The position numbers and the translations under genes are program-made. From Aphrophora alni (Eukaryota; Arthropoda; Insecta; Hemiptera; Aphrophoridae), in contig OY740765.1 in assembly GCA_963513935.1 (NCBI GenBank), positions 114,829,362-114,893,361 on the forward strand: 64,000 nucleotides of DNA, written 5' to 3'. A model generated the notes under the pieces. The model was given only the letters and a program-made list of their open reading frames with translations, made no database searches and was not told the DNA's origin. Every line of letters begins with the position of its first letter. Position 1 is the first letter of the stretch. This document shows positions 24,690 to 41,811 of the stretch, piece by piece.

Positions 24690-25512
24690 CTAAGCTAATT
24701 CAATGCTAAATTTTTGCAAGTGTCTTTTTGGATGTAGCACAGGCCTTTGACAAGGTGTGGCACTGCAATACTAGCAACTGGGACGAAAATTGAGGAAACT
24801 GCAGGGAAGCTCCAGAGGGCCTCCAATGTGGTGAGCAGATGGACCAAGAAGTGGCGTATTGGTTTAAATGAAACAAAATCAGCCAATGTTAACTTTACCA
24901 ACTTAAAGATTGATTATCACCCACAAATTTTAATCAATTCTGTACAAGTTCCCCATGTTAATTACCGCGAAGTATCTTGAATGACTTTGGGTGTGAAATT
25001 GAAAAGTTAAAATTAAAATTCAGAAATATGTATTGGCTTCTGGGAAGGAATTCCCAATTATCAATTCATAACAAAATGCTCATATACAAGCAAGTCTTAA
25101 AGCCGGTATGGACCTACGGATTACAGCTATGGGGTTGTACAAAGAAGTCTAGCATAAAAAACATACAAACCTTTCAAAATAAGGTGTTTACGATGTATTG
25201 TTGATGCACCATGGTATATAAGATTTGACAACTTGCATAGGGATTTGAAAATAGATACGGTTAGAGAAGGAAAAAAAAAGCAAGCAAGTAAGCATAGATA
25301 ACGCATTGAACAACATGAGCATCCGGAGATACGCAGATTGTGGATACAACTGGTTTAATTAGAAGACTGAGACGAATAAAACCATTGGACTTAATGGACT
25401 TTAGACATTAAGGGAGTAATGACCAATGGGTTATTTTCCCTCAAAGTATATATTATTAAATGTAAGTTACTAGATGGGTATTTGTACTCAGTTGCAATAA
25501 AAAAAAAAAAAA
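24690..25512 (+). pseudogene. Jockey-like non-LTR retrotransposon, 5'-truncated, with poly(A) end
   Basis: 'LDVAQAFDKVWH' at 24728-24763 is reverse-transcriptase motif A with its catalytic Asp. It is joined directly to 'TAILATGTKIEETAGKLQRA', which normally follows the Y-A-D-D motif, so the segment between has been deleted. Further on come 'RWTKKWRIGLN', 'MYWLLGRNSQLSIHNKMLIY' and 'LKPVWTYGLQLWGCTKKS', the thumb and post-thumb blocks. The copy ends in a run of A at about 25497-25512, as expected for target-primed retrotransposition. Frameshifts at about 24978 and 25200 show it is dead. Confidence 0.85.
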
Positions 25513-25969
25513 TTTTTAAATTCAACGCTCTGTGCAAGGCTTTTATTATTACAGGAAATAATACATTTTTAATGGCTGAAATATGACACATCAATATTTT
25601 CAGGAAAACCCATATAACAAAATGAAATAAAATTTAAACTTTACCACTTTAAAACTGAGGTCTGCTTCAACTCATATCCGTAAAAAAAAAATTTTAATAA
25701 TATATCTTTTGTCTATTTAGTGACAACGTTTGTAATAACTAAATTATGATAATCCAATTTCCAATATATACAAAATATAGCAAATTTTGTTACAAAACTA
25801 GAAATGTAACATAGTAACACTTTATTTTCTTCATAATGTCAACATCGTTGTAAAAATTCATACTTACACAAACTTCAAATTTAGTGATTTCGCGCACTGT
25901 GTGACACTACATCCAACTTTTGCATTAGTGTGCTCTATTACTGTGTCTTTAGAAAGTATTGACATTTAA

Positions 25970-27656
25970 CCTTTGAATATCATGTATTCACTAAAATTAG
26001 TTATTATAAAATATGTAATACAAAAAATAAAATAAAATGAAGAAACAAACCATTTGATTTAATCATTATCGGAATCTGACAACTTCCTCTTTCTTCCCTG
26101 CCTTACATTTCTCCAGAAGTGTTCCAGCTTGTGAAAACAACTTGGATGCACACCTGTATTACATCCAGGGCACCAAAAATGACTTCTGGACTTTTTTTGG
26201 GGTGATGAGCACACAACACATGCACGAAGAAGTACCCCAGGGAGGTGGGTTAGGTTGTGGCCAACATCACCACCAGGTCCACCTATGTTGTCATCAAGCT
26301 AAACTGCTCTTGGTTTCTGTGCCTTCATCAATTAGTGATTCAATTATATTCACTGTAAAAGTGTATCTGCCAAGGGCTCTATCTGTGTTCATTTTATATA
26401 AAATGTATGCATAATACTGTTCATTGTATTATAGAACTTCCTTATTTTATACCAGGGATCATAGCCTGGCTGGCCTTTTGGAACAGGGGTTTTTGAACTA
26501 AAATGAAACATTACACGGATACTTTGGAATGTATTCAATGACATATCTGGGGAAAAAAAAGAATTCTTTGTGATTTAGCAGTTGACCAGTAAGTTTTATA
26601 GTTATTTCTGTAATTGAGGCCCATGTTCATTATTAGAGCGATGTATTTTTTCATTTCCCTAACAGTTACATCAGCCCATCTTATAAGCCTACTTTTTGGT
26701 TTTAGTTGTCCTGAATCTCTCTTCTTCTTTATTTCTTTTTTTTGCATATAAATTTGTTTGCTTTACCATCAAATTCCAAATAAATTCTGTGAAAAAAAAA
26801 AAGATAATAATATGTAGAGGTGGAACTATTTCTAGGGGGCAAATTTTTTCCACCAGGGCTTCTCACAAGGAATTTATCAGGCAATTCAATTTTTTTTGCT
26901 TCAGGGGGATAAACCCTTACCCAATTGTGGTTTGTTGTTGGCCTAACAATTGAGGTACTAGGTTCATTATTTTCCCCTTCATTGACTGCCCTAGGACTAA
27001 CCGAGTCAGTGCTTGGAATGGTAACATTGGGCCTAGGCCTATTTATTATTTCTATTGAACTCACCCGTATGTCCCCATTTTCATCTTCAGATGAGTCGCT
27101 GGAGCCTTTTTCTGAAGGTTCATAGAGATCTCCTCTACCCAATGAAAAGTCTTCTAAAGAAAAATCCGATGAACAATCTTCTACATCAGGTCCTACATCT
27201 GAGTTACCGCTTTCATCACTAGCGGTATCACTTTCACACAAACAGTTACGAATATCACTTGAATTGCCATGTTCACTCATTATTATATGTGCAATACTAC
27301 ACTAAAAACACTACTGATACACTAAATAATCATAAAATAAATTGTATATACAAAAATAGTATAGACAGAAACACTAAACAACAATTCACTGCCGGTACGA
27401 CGCAGCAGTAAACATCAACAGTTGACAGCTGCTGCATAAAAACACAATTGTCTCTTACAGGCTTGCCAACATTGATTTTTTTTATAACCATCGATAAAAT
27501 TGTGCAAAATGAATAGAGCGTCTTTTAATCAGAGTTACTATATAAAATACATGTAGTTTGGATAAAAGTTACCTATTGTATATCGATTTGAGCAAACCTT
27601 GTTTAATTTTAGCAATTTTTAGCGCTAAAACCTTGCGATTTTTAGCGGTTGAAGGG
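25970..27656 (-). mobile_element. piggyBac-like element with TTAA flanks, internally deleted
   Basis: TTAA lies on both sides (25966-25969 and 27657-27660). The ends read 'cctttgaa' on the left and, in reverse complement, 'cccttcaa' on the right, fitting the C-C-Y-T start of piggyBac ends. Near the right end, 'gcaatttttagcg' and 'gcgatttttagcg' form a subterminal direct repeat. A transposase pseudogene fills the interior on the - strand. At 1687 bp it is shorter than autonomous elements (usually over 2 kb). Confidence 0.85.
26059..27280 (-). pseudogene. piggyBac-like transposase, N- and C-terminal parts only
   Basis: From the Met at 27280 the protein starts with an acidic Ser-rich region ('CCSSDFSLEDFSLG'-like), as in many piggyBac-derived proteins. 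After a frame change in an A-run near 26737 it continues with 'SRLIRWADVTVREMKKYIAL' and 'NYKTYWST', the conserved block before the catalytic core. Then comes 'DMSLNTFQSIRVMFHF'. The DDD catalytic region is missing. It ends with 'RACVVCS', 'HFWCPGCNTGVHPSCFHKLE' and a stop at 26059, a Cys/His-rich C-terminal zinc finger like that of piggyBac transposases. The + strand frames here are shadows. Confidence 0.85.
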
Positions 27657-28592
27657 TTAATAAATTTAACATCTAGCTAAAAAGGGAATTTTCTAGATTT
27701 ATTATCAAGTTTGTATTGCCTAAACCCTAGGTCGCTTCAATGTCTGTAAAATAGTTATATACGAGGTGTGTTAAAAAAATAAAGGGAATTTATGTTTTTT
27801 AGAAAGATTTTATTTATTCGTCTACATCAATGTAGTCTCAAAGTAGTCTCCATTAGATATTATACACTTATGCCAGAGCTTCTTCCAATCCCCGAAACAC
27901 TTCTGAAATACGATCTTTGGGATAGTGTTAACTCTCTCAGCGATCCGCTTTTAATCTCATCTATGCTTGCAAAACAACGGCTCTTCAAGGTTCTCTTTAT
28001 TTTTGGGAACAGAAAAAAGTCACACAGGACCATATCTGGCGAATATGGAGGACGGGGCATCATTACAGTGTTATTTTTGGCAAAATTCACAAACAAGCAA
28101 TGAAGTGTGAGAAGGTGCATTATCGTGATGCAAAAGCCATAAATTGTTTCACCAGAAATCCAGGCGTTTTTTCGGATTGCTTCACGGAAACGGCATTGAA
28201 CTTGTAGGTAGTACTCCTTATTGATCGTATTAGAGGCACCCAATATCAAAGTCGGACATATGACAAAATTTGGAAATTGACTTTTAAATTGATTATTGTG
28301 TATTAGGTTGTCCTCTTTTTAAATCTGAAATCGTTTATTTCAAACCCGGACATAAATAGGTTAAATTTAATGTTGAAATATGGACTTATTTTCAAAAGCG
28401 GACATAATTGCAGTGGCTTACTATCAAAAGCGGACATATGCATTTCAACCAATCAGAGGCCTTATTCAACCAATCAAAGAGCTTCATTATTGTCCATCAG
28501 CCTAGTATCTTCTGCTGTGATCTGAGTAAAGGTTGTTGTGAGCTAATTCGTGTTTTTTAAAAGTAATATAATTCCTATTAAAAGTTTTTATC

Positions 28593-28594
<2 letters not shown>

Positions 28595-28651
<57 letters not shown>
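28595..28651. repeat. (TA)n microsatellite
   Basis: About 57 bp of uninterrupted TA dinucleotides, just upstream of the ATG at 28660 in the element inserted in the mariner. Confidence 0.97.
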
Positions 28652-28655
<4 letters not shown>

Positions 28656-28659
28656 CACC

Positions 28660-29127
28660 ATGGAATATAATATTGAAGAAAGTTCTGACACATCAAGGAA
28701 AAGGAATATTAACCCTGACCAATGGAAAAGGGCCAAACAAAAATGTTTAAAGTAAGGAGGAGTAAGGAGTAAAGTTCTGAGGAGAATTAATAGAAATAAT
28801 ATTTTAGTTAGGGGGGAACTCTCCTACAACCTAGAAACAGGAATTGAGAAAGCTATTACTAAAGTAGGGAAACGTTTAACTGAAATAAATCCTATACAAC
28901 TCGAAACGTGTGTTCCAGTGAGCCGTGAAAAAATTACAGATGTCATCATGTTGCTTACGAAACACTTTGGGGCGGACTGGCAAAATCTTGATTCTCTATC
29001 ATTTTACAAAGAAGTGATTTTTAAAAATAGCATTCAATGTGATGTTCCAGCTGAAGACCCAGAATGTGAGTGTATTCAAGAACGTACAGACGATGGTTCT
29101 GACACTGTACTCGTGGACATTAATTGA
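28660..29127 (+). pseudogene. Small reading frame inside the inserted element, one in-frame stop
   Basis: From the ATG at 28660 the frame encodes 'SSDTSRKRNINPDQWKRAK' and reaches a stop near 28753. The same frame then continues open through 'RGELSYNLETGIEKAITKVG', 'VPVSREKITDVIMLLTKHFG' and 'DCVPAEDPEC'-like acidic residues to a stop at 29125-29127. The basic N-terminal 'RKRN-P-x-x-W' block and the 'V-S-[RK]-E-K' block recall a widespread uncharacterised insect protein type linked to DNA elements. That resemblance is from memory. The stretch is too short for a full transposase, and I assign no function. Confidence 0.4.
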
Positions 29128-30399
29128 AAGTTTTTAAACAAAAAAAGAAATTAAAAAATTGCTATGTACATTAAAAAATGTAAATGTATTGCATTTAAAA
29201 AAATTTGTTTTATAGGTCACAAGTTCTTGTATTAATTTTAAATAAACCTAATTATATTACCTTTTCTGGCGTAACCTTATTAAGCCTAACCTAATTTAAC
29301 CCTCCCAACCTAATTTAAGTTAGGAGAGGTTAGGACATGGTTTGGGAACAAAAGATAGGTATCACCAGTAGGCATGCCAAAATAATTTCCAGGTGATTAG
29401 ATGAAATTAGTATCAAAACCGGACATCTTGATAGGTGTTACTATCAAAAACGGACACCTGTCGATCTTAGTATCAAATACGGACATCTGGATTTTTAAAG
29501 CTTTTTTTTAATGCTTTTCCTCATTTTTTTGACAAAAAGGAAATGATAGAACAGTTTTAAATTATAAACAGACTTCAAATAATATAAAATACTCATCAAA
29601 AGAAGGTGGCAGAAAGCTGGACAAATAAACAGCTCTCCTGTAAAATTTGGTTTATGTCACATGTTCGACTTTGATACCAAGGGCCTCGCTTTGACCTTGT
29701 GGCAAAAACAAGCTACAAGAACTATGGTGAACTATGCCGTTAAAATCAATGAACACAGTGAGCATAACCTTCACATTCGACCGCACTTGTCGAGCTTTTT
29801 TTTAGTCTTGGAGATCCAGAATGCCACAACTGGGACAATTGAGCCGTAGTTTCAACGTCATATCCGTAAACCCATGTTTCATCCCCTGTTATAACAAGTT
29901 TCAGTAGTTGTGCATCGATGTTGACTTCATTTATCGACTCCTGTGCAAGTTCTATTCGCCGCTGTTTCTGTTCAAAATTCAACAATTTTGGGACAAATTT
30001 TGCTGTCACAAGTTTCATACCCAAAACATCCAAAAATATTTCATGGATGTGCCGACATCATCAGCGACTTCTCTGATTGTGATTCGGTGATCGTTTATAA
30101 TCATTTATTTCACTTTTTTCAAGTATTCATAAGTTTTTGATGTGCTGGGGCGTCCAGGGCACTCGTCATCTTCAACGTCTTCACGGCCTTCTTGGAAATG
30201 CTTATACCACTCGTAAACCCTTATTTTACTCATGGCACAGTCACCAAAAGCAATATTTAACATTTCTATCTAAAACATTTTTGCACTTTATTCCATTTTT
30301 ATAGCAAAATTTAATGCAAATTCTCTGATCCATTTATTAAAATAAATAAATAATCACTGATCGTACCAAAACACATTTAACCTATTTGACAGCTGACAA

Positions 30400-33300
30400 C
30401 AGACTAAACATCTCATATGATTAACAATGTACATATTATACTTTTCAGACATATTTAACCAACACAACAACAACAAAAATCGCACGAATCGGACTAATAC
30501 AACCAGCGAAATTGCAAAAATCCCGTTATTTTTTAACAAACTTCGTTTATCACTATTTAATATTGGATTGCACTTAAACTTTATAACAAATTGTTTGGAA
30601 TGTGTAAATACAGGATAGAGTAAGTATCCTCAATTCCCTGAAAACACCTTTAGAGGGTTCCATTTTTTTAGACCTTTTTACAAACTTCACAACATTTGTT
30701 ACAATATAAATAATGATTTTGCAAATTTGAAAAAAAATACCTCAACATAAATTTTGGCAATTGAATATAGAGGGGGATTCAAAATTTAATTTTAAAACTT
30801 AGGGAACTGATTCTAGAAGCAAAAATAAAAAAAAACCTTATGAACATAATGTTCAAAATGCTTCGTTTTCAGGTCACGCCTAAGAAAATATTGTGCCCTG
30901 ATTTCTGATCCAAGAGTGAAATGAAACTGTAGTTCTTGGAATTCAAATTAAGACACTATCTTAAGTGGTTTAGTTTTTTAATCTGAAAAATTGAATAAAA
31001 TAGGACTCAAAACTGTATATTCAGTCATTTTGAGGAAACTGGTGTAAAATATCCAAAATTGAAATTGAAAAATGCACTTTTAAGTTTGGCATAAATAAAG
31101 CAACATTGTTAAATGGCTAATATAAAACTTTTGTACAAAACTTGTCAGGAATTTAATTCTGAGAAAATTTGTGTAAGTAAAATCAATAAAAAACAAATTA
31201 AAGTTACAGAAAAACAAAAAAATCAAAAGATTCTATCCTAATGCAAGGAATTGACAAAGTTGTAGCAAACTTTTTGGTTTTAGACAAGTAAGGGAATCTG
31301 AACTATACATTTTGCTGATGTCACGATTCACCGACTTGTCTAAACGTAAAAATCACGAGTCACCTAGTTTGTGAAGTAAAAATCCAAATTTTATGAAATT
31401 TGAAAATAAGAAATATCAAGGGTAGAGGATGGGTAATTGTAGTACAAACTACGCAATTCATATCTATTACGGGTATTTCATATAAGTTTACCATACCAGC
31501 ATAGAGAAAAATAAAATTTTGAAATATTTAAAAAATAATCCAATTTTGGGAAAATGAAGTATTTTTAAAAACAATAAAGTAAAAAAAAGATTAATTTAGT
31601 TTCAATAATTTTTGAAAAAGTTAATAATAAAAAAGTGACGAAAAAGTGCATCTTTGCTAACGTAATAAAAGTGGAATAAAAAAGAAATTTAAAGTTGTTT
31701 GCTATGAATAGCTGAATGAAATAAAGGTTAACATTAATTAAAGAAATAAAATAAATTTTAATAACCAATGTGTGGGATATGGTTTTCACATCTTAGTGTG
31801 ACAACTAAAAATGATAAGAAGTTCAAATCCTAGAATAAAGCTTAAAAACAAATATTAAACATGTTATGTCAATCCCAGGCAAATTAATTAACAACAAAGT
31901 GTGAAATGCGGAGGTGTCAAAAAGGGTACGTATAAAAGGATGTTCCAAATAACAGACAAAAATTCTGTTGCAGCTACTGGACTCAAATACAGTGCGCTAC
32001 AAAACTAGCAAGTTTTGTAAAAAAAGGTGTTAAATTGGTGTTAGAAAATGGGATCTACGTAAGAATTAGATCGACGATTACGTACTCATAAGAAGGCCTA
32101 GAGACGTAGTTCGAAGTTGTACGTGAGGCCCTAGCAAAGACTTAGATAATAAGCTCCCTTAAGGTGAGATAGCTTGAAAATAAGGATGCTGGAAGACTTT
32201 AAAGAAAAATAATAGAAGATTTTGCAGATACAGGTTACTTTTTGCTAGGAGACAAACTCCACCGGATAGTGACGTCAAAGCAGGAGGAAACTGTGTTACC
32301 AACTTAAAGCCAGATCTAGGATAGCGACGAATAATTATAAACGGTATTTAATAAAGAGTTTTAATGAAAGAAAAGGATTAAATAACATAGCCACTAATTT
32401 ATAAACCACACTATAACAAAGAAAAGATGAAATAATGGCATTCAGAAAGCTAAAAAACAGAATATTCTCAAGTTCTCTATAGGGAAAAAAATTGGTAAGA
32501 GAAATCGGAATTTTCAGGCTATAAATAAGGCTACTCATCCTCTCCTAAAGGAGCAAAAAAAAAATAAAAAATCTTAAAACGTAATAGCCGGAATCCATGC
32601 TGGTCAAAGTAACAATTTTTAAAATCGATACTCTGTAATAAATTTTTGAAAAATCAAAATTTTCCAAAAGAATGCCAGTAAAGTCAAAATATAATGAAAT
32701 TAAATTAAATTAAAAATTAAAATCAGTGGAAGGAGCTAGTTGTGGTTGTTTAGTCAAAGTGAAACAGTGGCAATTTTGAATAAATGCAATTAATCCAATG
32801 ATAATCTGGAAGGATACACAGCCAGTAATAGCGGAGCTCATGGATAAAATCTAAAACACAAGACCATCATAACACAAGATTTCACCAGGAATTCTCAGGA
32901 AATCATCACGACGGTCAAGGTTTGACTTTCCAAAGTTTAAATTTAAAAAAGAAGTGATATTTCTAAAAATCGAAAAAGTAAATTTCAGTGTGATATAAAA
33001 GTAATTAATTTTCCTGGGAATTTTAAATTTTGATAATTATTAAAGTATGAATTATGTCATGTATATAGTAAGATATATGTCATATATAAGATATAGTATA
33101 TATATGTCATTGTATATATAATGTGTGTGGAATATTAAATTTGTATTAAATATTAAATCGTAAAATCAATATAAAGTAACTCGGTCCTGATTACTAATTA
33201 AATAAATTCTGAGAAATTAGTAAATTCAGGAATTAATAATTTGATTGTATGAAAAGAATTTTGATAATAATAAATGATGCATTTAAGTCAAAAATAAAAA

Positions 33301-33530
33301 GACCAACTACTCAAGTAGTAATAATATTGTTATAATAAAAGGAAGGGTTAAATTTGTAGGTTTTATATTAAAAAATAATAATAAAATTTTCATTTGTGTT
33401 GTAAAAAGAAAGTAATTTTTTTATTTCATTTGGTTGTTTGGTGAAAAATAAGATAATTTTTCATTTTTTAAAAAAATTAATGATTCATTAAAAGTTAATT
33501 AAAACAGAGCAGTGTAGAATTATTTCAGAT
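30400..33530. other. AT-rich intronic stretch without recognised features
   Basis: Long A- and T-runs and small frames on both strands. Nothing resembles a known protein. A segment at 31800-32900 has more balanced composition and no tandem structure, and may be untranslated sequence of an old retroelement. Confidence 0.35.
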
Positions 33531-33537
33531 ATTAAAT

Positions 33538-33538
<1 letters not shown>

Positions 33539-33582
<44 letters not shown>
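33539..33582. repeat. (CA)n microsatellite
   Basis: About 22 uninterrupted CA units in the large intron. Confidence 0.97.
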
Positions 33583-33585
<3 letters not shown>

Positions 33586-34566
33586 TTCCAGCATTCTACA
33601 AGGACAAGGAAGGATATATTGTATAGTCTATAGCACTTCCAAGGACACATAAACTTGAGATACAAATCACTGACTTAAAATTTTGCTTCTGTTCTCCTAG
33701 AGAAAAGACGGACTCATTTAAATATAATTCTGGAAGCGTTGTTACTATAAAGGGGGTTCCTATAGTTTGGTTCTTTCTAAACTGTCGAAGGAATTGAATA
33801 CTTCCAGGCTAGATAAACTCGAAAAACCAAAACTTCCAGTGGAATTTTCAATTCATTTCTCTGCTTCCTTGTACAGATCCTGGGATAAAAATTTCAGGAT
33901 TTGAGGTTATTGCTTTGTTTAAAAATAAGGGGAAACGCGTACAGCCTAACTCAAGGTAATAGGATTAAGTTTTCTCGTTGTAGTACATATACTAAAACGT
34001 CTTCACTCACTTCACTCATATCAGTTTTCGACACTAGCAGACCTAGAATTTGTAGATATATGAAGGAGTCTCCAATTGCTGTGGTTGTGTCTGTGAAGCG
34101 GCCTTCGTAATTATGCAAATATCACATTATCTTGCGAGGTCTGGATACAAAATTACATTTTGGAAAATAACTTGGCTATTTGTCATTGTAGATATGTGGA
34201 GTTGATACCATTACATGCAGAATTGAAATATGCAACATTTTATTTAATTTGTATGTTTTAAGTTGAATTTCTTTTGATATATTTGAATTTCAATGGGGTT
34301 CTATATGAACACACAACAGTCCCCTATAGCCAAACTACATGTTCCTATCTTCATTTCTGTGACCGCTATCATGCCTATACATAGATGACAACAACGAAAG
34401 ACAGTCAGCATGTCAAAAATCTCTTTTTTATTTCCTGAGGTCATGAAATGTGAAGATAAAAAAAAACAGAGGTCAACATTTTCAACCATTACTTTGTATA
34501 CTAGGTAGGTAAAATAGATTATTTATTTAGTAATTTATACATTATATATGTTGCCTCTAAGAACTG

Positions 34567-34568
<2 letters not shown>

Positions 34569-34615
<47 letters not shown>
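34569..34615. repeat. (TA)n microsatellite
   Basis: About 47 bp of alternating A and T, roughly 310 bp before the next dia exon. Confidence 0.97.
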
Positions 34616-34619
<4 letters not shown>

Positions 34620-34924
34620 TAAAATTTGTTAACATACCTTGTAATTGACTTGATAATGGAGGCATGATCTCTAAAATCGATAGTCCCTTCAATTAAGCAC
34701 AAAGGACTGAAAGTATCTTAGTCTAGTTTTTTTTACCAACTAATTGGGTTATGAAAAAAAGATAATAAAATCAATTTAATTTTATTCAGTAAAAGGACTT
34801 TTTAATTTTTATATATGTTTTGTCTGGTTAAGACACTGACAAATTATATTTAACATAATAATTGTATAACTATCTTTTTAAACGAATTTACATTTTTACT
34901 GAGTATTTTCTTAAATAATTTCAG

Positions 34925-35160
34925 GCATTGGAGAAAGATGCAGAAAAGGATTTGGCAGTTCAGTTAAAAATTTTCATTGACCACAAAGAGGAAGATTATT
35001 ATGAATTTATTCAAAGATTTGATAACGTTAGATTAGAAGTTGATGATGTCAATGACTGCTTTGAAGTTGTCAAAAATTTGGTAATGGACTCCCCCGCAGA
35101 ACCCTATCTACTCTCAATTCTTCAGCATTTGCTTTTTATCAGAGATGATGTCCTAATCAG
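34925..35160 (+). CDS. dia: dia exon F: dimerisation region
   Basis: Preceded by 'atttcag' and followed by 'gtatat'. It holds 78 codons and two bases, completed by the first base of the next exon to give Arg. It reads 'ALEKDAEKDLAVQLKIFIDH', 'KEEDYYEFIQRFDNVRLEVD' and 'AEPYLLSILQHLLFIRDD'. The 'F-x-[ED]-x-[KR]-E-x-D-x-x-E-[FL]' and 'E-P-Y-[FL]-L-S-I-L-Q-H-L-L-x-I-R-D-D' blocks are among the most conserved parts of the formin FH3/dimerisation region. Confidence 0.97.
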
Positions 35161-40722
<5,562 letters not shown>

Positions 40723-40868
40723 AAAAATCAAAAGTAGAAGATGAAAGGCGGCTGGAGGAGATGAAGTTAAAGTTAGAAGAAGCAATTGCCTTGAAACAAG
40801 AAGCCGAAGCTAAATTGGTGCTTGCAGAGAAAACTGTAGTTGATCTTCAAATGGGAGGTGCAGTAAAA
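40723..40868 (+). CDS. dia: dia exon H: coiled coil
   Basis: Preceded by 'gattttag' and followed by 'gtaaga'. Two bases complete Glu, then 48 codons follow. It is charged and heptad-like: 'EDERRLEEMKLKLEEAIALK', 'QEAEAKLVLAEKTVVDLQMG', ending 'GAVK'. Diaphanous proteins have a coiled coil between the dimerisation region and FH1, and 'K-Q-E-A-E-A-K' matches that stretch. The phase agrees with the neighbouring exons. Confidence 0.9.
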
Positions 40869-41811
40869 GTAAGAATCTACAAATATTGAAAGGAAAACAA
40901 CAAATATAATTATGTTATACTTTTAAGACTAATGAGGATGAGAGATATACAGGATTTTCATTTGAAAACTAAGAATATCTCAAAAATTGAACACCGATGA
41001 AAAAATGTTTTAAAATAAAAGTTGCTTAGTTTCAAGAAGGAACTAAATTGTCATTTTTATTTTTTTATTTAGTGATAAACTTTGTTTTTTTAAATGGAAA
41101 CTTTTTTTATATATAGAATCTTATATTACCTAACAAAATTAATAACTTTCATAAGAAACATTTCTTTCTCTGATTTTTTTAAGATATTTAACAAAATAAA
41201 TTGAGATTTTTAAGAGTTTCCCAGTGTGAAAAATAAATCATTATTAAATCAAATTCATCTAACACTTTGTGATTTGTATTTTGAAACAAGTTCTAGAATG
41301 TACCTATGAGAAACATATTTACTAGACTGTCTCGCGTAAATACTACTACAGACATGAAAATGTGTATGTAGTACATGAAAATGAGTTTGATTCTTCTATA
41401 AACCAATAACCAATATTCAATAGTTTTCTGACAATATCCGATTTCAGATATTTGTCAGGTGTAAACTTCACAAGGCAACTAAATCAAAAACAACAAAAAT
41501 AGAAAATTGTTTAACATATTCAGTTTGCACCATCATGAGTTTTCATAAAATTAATGCACTTTTTTGAGTCAAGCCTTTTGAGTGATATTCAGTATGTACA
41601 ATACAATACTTTTATGACAAATTTTTTTGTGAATGCTACCGGTGGTGCATAACACAGCCCTTGTTTATAAACATTATACTTATAGGCCATTGTGCTTCAC
41701 TAGTGGTACATGTAAAAATATGTCGATTGATTTTAATATAATTGGTCGAATAAAGTTCATACTGATTTGGGGGTTGAATTAGATACACCCACTCCCACTT
41801 TATTTTATATA

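Larger units (their letters stand above)
28233..29687. mobile_element. Unclassified DNA element with subterminal repeats, inserted in a mariner
   Basis: The ends are inverted: 'atatcaaagtcggacatatg' at 28243 on the left and 'gtatcaaagtcgaacatgtg' in reverse complement on the right. An outer 'gaggc'/'gcctc' lies at 28233 and 29687. The 16-17 bp motif 'tatcaaaagcggacata' and variants occur at 28244, 28339, 28391, 28422, 29411, 29442 and 29471 in one orientation, and inverted at 29661. No clear target duplication was found, so the family is open. A (TA)n run and a small disrupted reading frame lie inside. Confidence 0.7.
27860..30333 (-). pseudogene. mariner transposase pseudogene, split by an insertion
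   Basis: The first part (30333-29690) reads 'RICIKFCYKNGI', then 'AFGDCAMSK', then 'GREDVEDD', 'CPGRPSTSK', 'INDHRITIREVADDVGTS' and 'KFVPKLLNFEQKQRRIELAQ'. 'VITGDETWVYGYD', holding the first catalytic Asp, follows, and the part ends in 'FLPQGQ'. After 1.45 kb of foreign sequence it resumes at 28230 with 'TINKEYYLQVQCRFREAIRK' and 'PPYSPDMVLCDFFLFPKIKR', which carries the last catalytic Asp. The order is that of D,D34D mariner transposases. Stops and small deletions show it had decayed. Confidence 0.88.
27761..30335 (-). mobile_element. mariner element interrupted by another insertion
   Basis: The left end 'acgaggtgtgttaaaaaaat' at 27761 is a typical mariner terminal repeat, preceded by TA-rich sequence. 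The right terminal repeat is not clear. The coding region begins near 30333 (- strand) and is cut in two by the insertion at 28233-29687. Without the insertion it would be about 1.1 kb of recognisable mariner sequence. Confidence 0.78.
24041..34924. other. dia intron of 10.9 kb
   Basis: Starts 'gtaagtat' and ends 'aatttcag'. It contains, in order, a Jockey-like fragment (24690-25512), a piggyBac-like element (25970-27656), a mariner split by another element (27761-30335), a (CA)n run (33539-33582) and a (TA)n run (34569-34615). From 30400 to 33530 and 33600 to 34560 the sequence is AT-rich with A-runs and no coding similarity that I recognise. It may be old retroelement untranslated sequence. 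Confidence 0.6.
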
